Source: Candidatus Bathyarchaeota archaeon (lineage in GTDB: Archaea > Thermoproteota > Bathyarchaeia > Bathyarchaeales > WAQA01). Taken from it: a stretch of DNA of 7,553 bases. Position 1 is the first letter of the stretch. Each line of letters starts with the position of its first letter. The translations under genes were made by a program, and so were the position numbers. Location: positions 1 through 7,553 of the forward strand of contig WAQA01000142.1 in the NCBI GenBank assembly GCA_015520475.1, in the 5' to 3' direction. Below the pieces are notes generated by a model. That model was not told the DNA's origin. It searched no databases and saw nothing but the letters and a program-made list of their open reading frames with translations. This document shows, in pieces, positions 1-5,504 of the stretch.

Positions 1-1117
1 CTGTTCCCCCATAAACAATCATCAATTTGATTGCGTCGCTGAGCTTTGATAGTGGGAAGTAATATGCGAATGTCTTGAAGGGTTCAGGCAGCATCCATGC
101 CGGTATCCAGACGCCTCCGAGGAACATTAGGGGGAAGGCTATGGCTGTGGCTAGGCCGTTGGCTCCCCTGGAAGTTTTCGCTGTCGGCGCTAGGAGGAGG
201 CCGAGGCCCATCGTGAAGAGCCCTGCAAGTATAACTAGGATCGTTGATGCTGCTAGGGTTTCAGGGGTGAACCCTCTATACTCCGCTCCTATCAGGAGGC
301 CTGCAGCTATGCTGGCTGCTCCGGCTATGGCTATGTAAATCATGGTGGTTAAGGTGTATCCTGCGAGGATGGACCAGCTTGGGATTGGGCTTGAGAGGAG
401 CATTCTGAGCCCTCCTGTCTCCCTTTCCTCATGGATCATTGCTGCTCCTGCGTTTAGGCCTATGAAGAGGGCCTCCACGATCACCATGGATATCGCCATG
501 AAGCCTGATATCACAGCCTTTGAGACTTCACGTGCAGTGTTAACCTCCTCAACCTTAACATTCATCGGGTCTGCTATGGCTCTGATGTAATCCCTATATA
601 TTCTGGGGGTTTGGGGTAGGATATGCTTTAGGATGCTTAATCTAACAGTGTCCTCTAAGCCTCCTATGAAGCCGAGAAGCTTTGAGTAGTCCACTTCGAT
701 CCAGAGCTCTGAAACGTTCACTTTATAGATTATCATGTTTGCTGTTCTTCCGTTTGTGGCGTTGGCTGCGAAGTTCTCTGGGAAGTAGAGTCCCAGTGGA
801 GGGTTGCCGTCGTCGGCTATGTCATTGAGCATGGACTGTAGAGTCTCGTAATGTTTTATGGTGAACATTCCAGTCTTCTCCATCGCGTCTGTGATGACTG
901 TGGCGTTTAATGGTCCCTGGCTTGTATCTTCAATGTAGACTCCGACGGCTGTAGGTCTCGGGTTAGGATTAGCCCATAACCCCCCGCTTATCATCACCAT
1001 CAGCACTGGGAAGACAAGTATCCAGAATAGGCTTGTCTTGTCTCTGATCAGCTCCTTCAATCCGCCTATGATTATGGCTGTTATCGCTCCTTTAGCCGAC
1101 GTCTCCTTCCCCTCCAA
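1..1117 (-). CDS. ABC-2 type exporter permease (C-terminus cut by window edge)
   Basis: Integral membrane half of an ABC exporter, partner of the ATPase just upstream. The 372 codons present show the ABC-2 layout. A short basic cytoplasmic lead (LKELIRDKTS) is followed by TM1 at about residues 28-46, a soluble extracytoplasmic domain to about 195, then hydrophobic segments near 198-220, 243-265, 278-300 and 305-325. The family motif EERETGGLRMLLSSPI lies after TM2. The last membrane segment is probably beyond the window. No ATG lies before TM1. The best start is TTG at 1117, with GGAG 6 nt upstream (1124-1127), which overlaps the ATPase end by 26 nt and implies translational coupling. The next in-frame ATG falls inside TM1 and would destroy it. 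The substrate cannot be read from sequence; relatives move drugs, lipids or ions. Confidence 0.88.
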   Translation of the reverse strand, partial: MEGKETSAKGAITAIIIGGLKELIRDKTSLFWILVFPVLMVMISGGLWANPNPRPTAVGVYIEDTSQGPLNATVITDAMEKTGMFTIKHYETLQSMLNDIADDGNPPLGLYFPENFAANATNGRTANMIIYKVNVSELWIEVDYSKLLGFIGGLEDTVRLSILKHILPQTPRIYRDYIRAIADPMNVKVEEVNTAREVSKAVISGFMAISMVIVEALFIGLNAGAAMIHEERETGGLRMLLSSPIPSWSILAGYTLTTMIYIAIAGAASIAAGLLIGAEYRGFTPETLAASTILVILAGLFTMGLGLLLAPTAKTSRGANGLATAIAFPLMFLGGVWIPAWMLPEPFKTFAYYFPLSKLSDAIKLMIVYGGT

Positions 1118-2054
1118 GTGTTGCTCCGGTAACCTTGAAGTAGACATCTTCTAGGGTGGGCTCCATAATCCTCATCTCCTTTACCTCAACATTTAAGCCT
1201 ACAAGATCCTCTAGGATCTTCGGGGCCATAATATTTGGTTTAGTAGCGTATACTCGGATTGTTTGGTTCTCAACTGTTATGTCCTCCACCCCTGGAAGTT
1301 TACTCTCCATCTTAACCTTCTCAGCCCATCCGTCTCCCCTCTTAACTTTTATGAGGATGACTGAGGTTGGCGTGTACTTCTCCTTGAGTTCAGATGTGGA
1401 GCCCTGAGCCGCCATAACCCCTCGATGCATAATGTATACTTTGGATGCTAGGGCTTCAGCTTCGTCGGCGTAGTGGGTTGCTAGGAGCACGGTGCAGCCT
1501 CTCCTCTCCAGATCAGCTATGATGCTCCAGAGGTCCCGTCTTGCTGTTGGATCCAGTCCAGTGCTAGGTTCGTCGAGCACTATTATGTTGGGGTTGCCTA
1601 TTAGGGCGGCTGCCACGGTGAGTCTCCGCTTCATCCCTCCACTGTACTCTCCAACCTTCCTGTCGCCTGCTTCTGAGAGGCCTGTTAGGTCTAGGAGTTC
1701 CCTCGCCCTTTCCCTCGCCTCTTTGAGGCTTAATCCTCTGAAGAGGGCCTGTCTGATAAGGTTCTCATATCCTGTTAGTAATGGTCTGAATGGAGGGTCC
1801 TGCGGGGCATATCCTATATGCCGCCTCGCCTCTAACCCTCCTGAACCCCACAGATCCACCCCGCATATCATGATTCTGCCTGTGGAGGGCTTTAGCACCC
1901 CAGCTATTATTGAGAGGAGCGTGCTCTTACCTGATCCGTTCGGTCCTAGGAAGACATGGATTCCTCTGTCGGCTGTGAAGGAGACGTTCTTAACGGCTTC
2001 AACGTCTCCATCATATCTCTTCCCTACATTCTCAACCTCAACGGAGAATTGCAT
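1092..2054 (-). CDS. ABC exporter ATP-binding protein (DrrA/NatA/CcmA-like)
   Basis: Cytoplasmic ATPase that powers the ABC-2 permease encoded next. All nucleotide-binding motifs are intact in 320 residues: Walker A GPNGSGKST (37-45), Q-loop Gln85, signature YSGGMKRR (137-144), Walker B IIVLDEP (157-163), D-loop GLDP (166-169) and switch His194. The region after about 225, ending in PTLEDVYFKVTG, is the C-terminal extension typical of drug/sodium-type exporters. The start chosen is ATG at 2054, with GAGG 8 nt upstream. A longer frame could begin at TTG 2105, adding 17 residues, but that start has no ribosome-binding site and lies almost inside a TATA-like element. The family normally begins close to the VEVENV strand, which also favours 2054. 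It is followed by the permease with a 26-nt overlap, so the two form one transcription unit. Confidence 0.93.
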   Translation of the reverse strand: MQFSVEVENVGKRYDGDVEAVKNVSFTADRGIHVFLGPNGSGKSTLLSIIAGVLKPSTGRIMICGVDLWGSGGLEARRHIGYAPQDPPFRPLLTGYENLIRQALFRGLSLKEARERARELLDLTGLSEAGDRKVGEYSGGMKRRLTVAAALIGNPNIIVLDEPSTGLDPTARRDLWSIIADLERRGCTVLLATHYADEAEALASKVYIMHRGVMAAQGSTSELKEKYTPTSVILIKVKRGDGWAEKVKMESKLPGVEDITVENQTIRVYATKPNIMAPKILEDLVGLNVEVKEMRIMEPTLEDVYFKVTGATLGGEGDVG

Positions 2055-2103
2055 GGCAGCGTCCTCTTGAGATTGCAGGTTTACATAAACCTTAAGGCGG
2101 ATC

Positions 2104-2115
2104 AATTTTAAAATT
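2104..2115. promoter_or_regulatory. TATA-like palindrome, probable promoter of the ABC genes
   Basis: AATTTTAAAATT is a 12-bp perfect palindrome that overlaps the stop codon of the TraG-like gene. Its centre is about 55 nt upstream of the ATPase ATG at 2054. An archaeal start site about 25 nt downstream, near 2083, would give a short leader containing the GAGG ribosome-binding site. This suggests that the exporter is transcribed separately from the genes upstream. Inferred from base pattern and position only. Confidence 0.45.
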
Positions 2116-3418
2116 CTTTATGTATCTGAGGTACACTTCTCCATCCTCTTCTATATTGTCTGCCTTTTCTCTTCTCTGTGGATCTTATGGTTGGCCTCCC
2201 ATACCTGTCTAGGCTGTACTTCACAATCTCGGAGAGGTCTGCTTGGCCGTATCCATGATCTATGCATCTGAGGATCTGCCATAACCGTTCATCTCTGACT
2301 GGTGTTGATACGGCGAAGTGATATCTCGGCAGCATCATCAAATCTTTATATGTGAGTCCCGGGGCGTAGAATTCCTCTAGTGTCTTGGCTGTCTCCTTTC
2401 CGACGGTGAAGCATATTATTGTGTCGCAGAGGCTTGGGATTGACTGGGCTGTCTCCCTATCATATTGGCCTAGGAACTGTGAGGCAAGCGTCATGAAGAC
2501 CCTATACTTCCTTAGGCTTTGAAGTATATCCTTTATGCTTTGTGTCGTGAACCTGTATGCTTCGTCGATGTAGACGTAGAATGGCCTCCGCTTCTCCTCA
2601 GGGGAATCCTCCCTGCTCATGGCGGCTAGGTATACCTGTGCAAGTATTAGGCTTCCCAAGAAGTTTGCGAGGTCACTGGTTACTCTGCCCTCGCTTAGGT
2701 TCACGAAGATGAGGAGGCCTCTATCCATCGCCTCTCGGAAGTCGATGCTGCTTCTCTCACAGTTGAAGATGGGCGCTATCCCCTTCTCCTGTACGATCCT
2801 ATATATCTTCGTCATGACGGTTGCTGTTGCCTCCTTCGGCATCTTCTTGAACTCTTCATTCCAGAACCTTACAACCCTCCTGTCCATGCATCTTCTAAGC
2901 AGTATTCTACGGTACTCCTCGTCTGAGAGGACATCGTATATCCTGGTGAAGCTGGGCGGTTTAGGATGTGAGGCTTCGAGGAGGAGGTACAGCGCGTTCA
3001 GCATGATCATGTCGAGTCTTGGACCCCAGAATCTCCGGTAGATCTTCTGGAGAGCATCCATTATCGTCCTTGCAATCAGATCTCTGCCGCTCTCCTCCCT
3101 GTACTGGAGAAAGTTTATCTGGACAACCCTTCCGTATCGCCTGTCATATGCCGTTAAGGGATCAATGTAGACAACCCTGTCCCAGATAGATCTTGGAATA
3201 TGCGTTAAGGCCTTCATGATCAAGTCTCCATGGGGATCTATGACTAGGAGGCCCTCCCCCTCCTCAATGTTCTGTTTTATTAGGTGTAGGAGGAGAGTTG
3301 ATTTTCCTGTTCCCGGGAAGCCGAAGACCGCTATATGCCTCCTCTCCTCCTTATAGATTCCCCTGTCAACGCCTGATCCGTCAACGCCTAGAATAACTAT
3401 GTTCTCCTTCTGTTTCAT
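2108..3418 (-). CDS. TraG/VirD4-like DNA-transfer ATPase (HerA/FtsK superfamily), soluble
   Basis: Probable DNA-pumping ATPase related to the type IV coupling proteins. In 436 residues one sees Walker A GFPGTGKST (33-41), the strand LLVIDPHGD (57-65) common in this family, the Walker B strand FYVYIDEAYRF (280-290, Asp285-Glu286) and a polar motif TLASQ (310-314). The following stretch, with DTIICFTVGKETA and LPRYHFAV, matches the C-terminal half of TraG/TraM-recognition ATPases. The acidic motif reads DEAYRF where I expect DEFQNF in many relatives. No N-terminal membrane anchor is present, and the tail is strongly basic (RKGRQYRRGWR). ATG at 3418 is preceded by TTGAGG about 8 nt upstream, and in-frame extension is blocked by a stop. 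It lies 49 nt downstream of a winged-helix gene, likely in the same operon. No relaxase is visible, so a conjugative role is inference; a HerA-like role in DNA processing is the alternative. Confidence 0.82.
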   Translation of the reverse strand: MKQKENIVILGVDGSGVDRGIYKEERRHIAVFGFPGTGKSTLLLHLIKQNIEEGEGLLVIDPHGDLIMKALTHIPRSIWDRVVYIDPLTAYDRRYGRVVQINFLQYREESGRDLIARTIMDALQKIYRRFWGPRLDMIMLNALYLLLEASHPKPPSFTRIYDVLSDEEYRRILLRRCMDRRVVRFWNEEFKKMPKEATATVMTKIYRIVQEKGIAPIFNCERSSIDFREAMDRGLLIFVNLSEGRVTSDLANFLGSLILAQVYLAAMSREDSPEEKRRPFYVYIDEAYRFTTQSIKDILQSLRKYRVFMTLASQFLGQYDRETAQSIPSLCDTIICFTVGKETAKTLEEFYAPGLTYKDLMMLPRYHFAVSTPVRDERLWQILRCIDHGYGQADLSEIVKYSLDRYGRPTIRSTEKRKGRQYRRGWRSVPQIHKEF

Positions 3419-3467
3419 CCATCAGGCCTCAAGGATCCTCTGGGGGACGAACTGATCAACTGGTTAG

Positions 3468-3908
3468 TTATACATCTCCTGCTATGTCCATGTATGATTC
3501 GATGTTCACCCTCCACTTATGCGTTGAGGATCTGATGATTAGGCCTTTCTTCTCCAGTCTTGTGAGTGCCTTGTGAATGTTCTGTCTGCATCTCTTCACC
3601 CTCAATGAGAGTTCCCTGCATGTCCATTCTCCACCGTACATGTACATTACAATGAAGAGTTTAGCGGCTAATACGCCGCATCCCAACGCTCTGTTTATGG
3701 CTTTGCAGAGGCCGTTTATTCCGGATAGGTATCGGAGCGCCAGGTCATATGCCGGCAGCTCCCTTAGAACCTTTATGATGTGGGGGTTGAAGAGATAATT
3801 TTTTAAGTGTGAATCTTCAAGTTCTATTTTGGGGGCTGCGGGCCGGAGTTTCTGGTTTGTTGGGTGGGTGGTTGTGGTGTCCCGGCCGTCGGCAGCCCCC
3901 TCATCCAT
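3468..3908 (-). CDS. Winged-helix DNA-binding protein with low-complexity N-terminus
   Basis: Predicted transcriptional regulator of 146 residues. The C-terminal half looks like a MarR/ArsR-type winged helix: helix at about 79-91 (VLAAKLFIVMYMYGG), second helix TCRELSLRV (96-104), recognition helix RQNIHKALTRLEKKGLI (108-124), then a wing strand (RVNIES). Residues 35-75 are a helical region of unknown role. Residues 4-27 are low complexity (Thr, Pro, Ala, Arg) and are encoded by a GC-rich inverted repeat. The start ATGGATGA overlaps the stop of the winged-helix gene before it by 8 nt, which implies translational coupling. The next gene is the TraG-like ATPase 49 nt downstream. No metal or ligand site is evident. 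The specific family is not recognised, but DNA binding is well supported by the helix pattern. Confidence 0.78.
   Translation of the reverse strand: MDEGAADGRDTTTTHPTNQKLRPAAPKIELEDSHLKNYLFNPHIIKVLRELPAYDLALRYLSGINGLCKAINRALGCGVLAAKLFIVMYMYGGEWTCRELSLRVKRCRQNIHKALTRLEKKGLIIRSSTHKWRVNIESYMDIAGDV
3831..3900. repeat. GC-rich inverted repeat just after the start codon of the second wHTH gene
   Basis: GGGGGCTGC (3831-3839) pairs perfectly with GCAGCCCCC (3892-3900), and GGCCGG (3841-3846) pairs with CCGGCC (3882-3887). The mismatched part is one base against four, and the loop is 35 nt. In the leftward mRNA this stem begins 8 nt after the A of the start codon and occupies codons 3 to 26 or so of the winged-helix gene. 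It could control translation or coupling between the two overlapping genes. The dyad is seen directly; the role is inferred. Confidence 0.7.
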
Positions 3909-4203
3909 CCTCCATCTCCTCCAGAACCTCTATTGTCTCCTTTACCAGATCAGTTAATTCTCCACTTTTCAGTTTGAATCTGTGGAGTCCAGCTGTGATC
4001 TCCTCCTCGACAATCCCTATCCCGGCCAGTATCCTTAGATATTTGACTCCTCTCCTGTTTGTGCATCCTACCCTCCTAGTCAATGCTGTAATGTTCATCC
4101 TCTTCTCCTTATATAATGTCTTGAAGAGTCTCCTGCATATCTTGCTTGATAGGCATAGGTGGATTGCCGCTGTCTCTCTCGGGGAAACCTTGAATCTCCC
4201 CAT
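3901..4203 (-). CDS. Small winged-helix (ArsR-like) DNA-binding protein
   Basis: A 100-residue protein that looks like a minimal winged-helix regulator. Helix 22-33 (ICRRLFKTLYKE) is followed by NITALTRRVG (37-46), a recognition helix NRRGVKYLRILAGIGIV (49-65) and a wing with TAGLHRFKL. A C-terminal acidic helix (ELTDLVKETIEVLEEMED) may mediate dimerisation. ATG at 4203 has GGGAG 6 nt upstream. The gene is first of a likely operon with the second winged-helix protein (8-nt ATGGATGA overlap) and the TraG-like ATPase. Upstream, 4204-4279 carries a TATA-like palindrome and a second dyad, candidate operators for its own product. Two adjacent small wHTH proteins suggest a regulatory pair or heterodimer. 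The exact family and the signal sensed are unknown. Confidence 0.82.
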   Translation of the reverse strand: MGRFKVSPRETAAIHLCLSSKICRRLFKTLYKEKRMNITALTRRVGCTNRRGVKYLRILAGIGIVEEEITAGLHRFKLKSGELTDLVKETIEVLEEMEDG

Positions 4204-4218
4204 CTGAGTCTCCCCAAC

Positions 4219-4229
4219 CAGAAGTTCTG
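4219..4229. promoter_or_regulatory. Dyad CAGAAGTTCTG, candidate operator
   Basis: An 11-bp palindrome with one central base, between the TATA-like element and the ribosome-binding site of the first winged-helix gene. The half-site CAGAAG recurs on the other strand at 4259-4264. The position suits repression by one of the winged-helix products. The role is inferred. Confidence 0.4.
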
Positions 4230-4235
4230 TCTTCT

Positions 4236-4250
4236 CCCTTTTTAAAAGGG
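4236..4250. promoter_or_regulatory. Palindromic TATA-like element CCCTTTTTAAAAGGG
   Basis: CCC and TTTT are mirrored by AAAA and GGG around one central base, in the 76-nt gap between the orc1-like stop and the first winged-helix start. Read leftward it gives CTTTTAAAAAGGG, an acceptable archaeal TATA box. A start site 25 nt downstream leaves a leader of roughly 15 nt carrying GGGAG. The symmetry means it could be promoter and operator at once. Confidence 0.5.
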
Positions 4251-4279
4251 TTGCGAACCTTCTGGGGACGGGGGGTCCC

Positions 4280-5431
4280 TCATCTTCTCCGTGTCTCCTC
4301 TATAGTCCTGATTAGGGTCTCGTATAATCTGTTGAATGGATATTCCATTCCAAGTAGGATGTTCTCTTTATGCTTCTTCATCAGGATATATCCGGATCTG
4401 TTGAGGTCTTCTATGTATCTGTGGATTGCTGCTTTCTCTTCTGCTTCTTCCCCTGCCAGTTCACATTCAGCCTCGTAGAGGCTGTAGGCTTCATCGAATG
4501 TTATGTATGGGGATCCATCTGTCTTGAGCGCTTCCATGATCGCTTTTAGGAGGAGCTGCTTGTGGAGGCTTAGCTCGTCGGGGTATATTGCTCCGTTTAT
4601 GCCCTTCGGTATGCCGGCGTGAACCCTTCTTATATGCTCAGCCTTCACGTTTGATGATCCTTCAGAGTCCGCTATTGTCCCTGCTCCTAGGAGGAGTTCG
4701 AGGGCGTATCTGATTCCACCCCAACTGAATGATATCTGCGCTGTGAATTCGATGATCTCCGGCGGCACAACTGATGGTTTGAAGGCTTCCTCAACGCGGT
4801 AGCTTAGGATGTCCTCTACCTCCTCAATCCTGTACCTTTCAAGTTTGACTGCTGCTGTTCTGCCAAGCGTGTCGAGTGTTGCCTCGTCAAGTCTGCTGAG
4901 CCAGTTGAGGCTTCTGGAGATGTATATGAGGCTTATCCTCCCAGCTGCTCTCTGGTCGAGCTCATGTATTCTCGGGAGCATGTAGAGGATCTTCGGGTCT
5001 CTCCTCTCCATTATGTATGTGTCAACTTCGTCGAGTGCTATTACGAGTTTCATGTCTTCCCTGCATATCTCCTCTACGATGTTCATCAGCATCTCTTCAG
5101 GGCTTAACCCTAAACCTGGACTTCCAATAATCCTCTCCATAAGTATTGACATTGTATGGTATGGCCTCGGCGTATATGCCAGGTTTATATTGACATATCT
5201 CAGCTTCACATTCCTCTTTTCAGCTTCATCGGTTAAGTAGTATCCAAGCCTGTTGCAGAGAACTGTCTTCCCAGTTCCCATTGGACCGTAAACGTGAACT
5301 TTCACGTTCACATTCTCTGATAGGATCGGATTGAACCATCTCTTCAGCTCAGCCAGTTCCCCTTCTCTGTGTGGGAGGTTTTCAGGTACGTAGTGGTGGA
5401 GGAGGGCCTCCCTCTTCCTGAAGACTGACAA
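4280..5431 (-). CDS. Divergent Orc1/Cdc6-like AAA+ ATPase (replication initiator or paralogue)
   Basis: Likely replication-origin-binding AAA+ ATPase with a C-terminal winged helix, 383 residues, the usual archaeal Orc1/Cdc6 size. Seen are the entry motif YVPENLPHREGEL (14-26), Walker A GPMGTGKT (49-56), Walker B LVIALDEVD (129-137), a sensor-1 strand IYISRS (169-174) and a sensor-2 helix GGIRYALELL, followed by VKAEHIRRVHA and a winged helix (ELSLHKQLLLKAI onward). Two departures from the family are visible. The sensor-1 Asn of ISN is Arg173, and the usual LDPRVKSSL segment reads LDEATLDTL, without its Arg. The sensor-2 Arg is kept. TTG at 5431 is chosen because a perfect GGAGG (5443-5439) lies 7 nt upstream and the family entry motif follows. 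It is divergent from the NagA-like gene and upstream of the wHTH/TraG cluster. It may be a plasmid-type initiator or a regulatory paralogue rather than the main chromosomal initiator. Confidence 0.87.
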   Translation of the reverse strand: MSVFRKREALLHHYVPENLPHREGELAELKRWFNPILSENVNVKVHVYGPMGTGKTVLCNRLGYYLTDEAEKRNVKLRYVNINLAYTPRPYHTMSILMERIIGSPGLGLSPEEMLMNIVEEICREDMKLVIALDEVDTYIMERRDPKILYMLPRIHELDQRAAGRISLIYISRSLNWLSRLDEATLDTLGRTAAVKLERYRIEEVEDILSYRVEEAFKPSVVPPEIIEFTAQISFSWGGIRYALELLLGAGTIADSEGSSNVKAEHIRRVHAGIPKGINGAIYPDELSLHKQLLLKAIMEALKTDGSPYITFDEAYSLYEAECELAGEEAEEKAAIHRYIEDLNRSGYILMKKHKENILLGMEYPFNRLYETLIRTIEETRRR

Positions 5432-5438
5432 GGACGGG

Positions 5439-5443
5439 CCTCC
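5439..5443 (-). promoter_or_regulatory. Ribosome-binding site deciding the TTG start of the Orc1-like gene
   Basis: GGAGG on the minus strand, with a 7-nt spacer to TTG at 5431. It is the strongest Shine-Dalgarno match noted in the window and justifies a non-ATG start. Confidence 0.7.
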
Positions 5444-5445
5444 AG

Positions 5446-5475
5446 AGACATTATATTCAACATAATATTAATTAG
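5446..5475. promoter_or_regulatory. AT-rich gap with divergent TATA-like elements (orc1-like / nagA-like)
   Basis: The 73-nt gap between the two divergent starts contains TTATATT (5451-5457) and TAATATTAATTA (5463-5474). Rightward, a box near 5463-5470 would place transcription start near 5490, just before ATG 5505. Leftward, TTAATATT gives a very short leader that just includes GGAGG. Because it adjoins an orc1-like gene, an AT-rich unwinding region of an origin is also conceivable. I see no convincing origin recognition box beside it, so only the promoter reading is supported. Confidence 0.45.
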
Positions 5476-5504
5476 TGTTGGGATTGATATCTTCTGGGGT
5501 TCAA

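Noticed and set aside
75..590. Two rightward open frames near the left edge
   Set aside because: Both are antisense to the ABC-2 permease, which reads without interruption from 1117 to the window edge.
1492..2070. Rightward open frame of 192 codons
   Set aside because: It is antisense to the ABC ATPase, whose motifs are complete. Its own translation has no domain pattern and no ribosome-binding site was noted.
2055..2105. Longer ABC ATPase start at TTG 2105
   Set aside because: No ribosome-binding site, sits on the TATA-like palindrome, and adds 17 residues not typical of the family. ATG 2054 has GAGG.
2619..3041. Rightward open frame of 140 codons
   Set aside because: It lies opposite the TraG-like ATPase and is a by-product of that gene's codon pattern.
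3809..4207. Rightward open frame of 132 codons across both winged-helix genes
   Set aside because: It is antisense to two genes with good starts and folds. Its hydrophobic stretches come from the complement of helix codons.
4265..4279. GGGAC / GTCCC hairpin just after the orc1-like stop as a terminator
   Set aside because: The stem is only 5 bp, the loop is a G-run, and no T-run follows in the leftward direction; probably chance in a G-rich stretch.
5475..5504. GTG 5475 as start of the NagA-like protein
   Set aside because: It lies within the AT-rich promoter gap and has no ribosome-binding site. ATG 5505 aligns with the usual start of the family's first strand.
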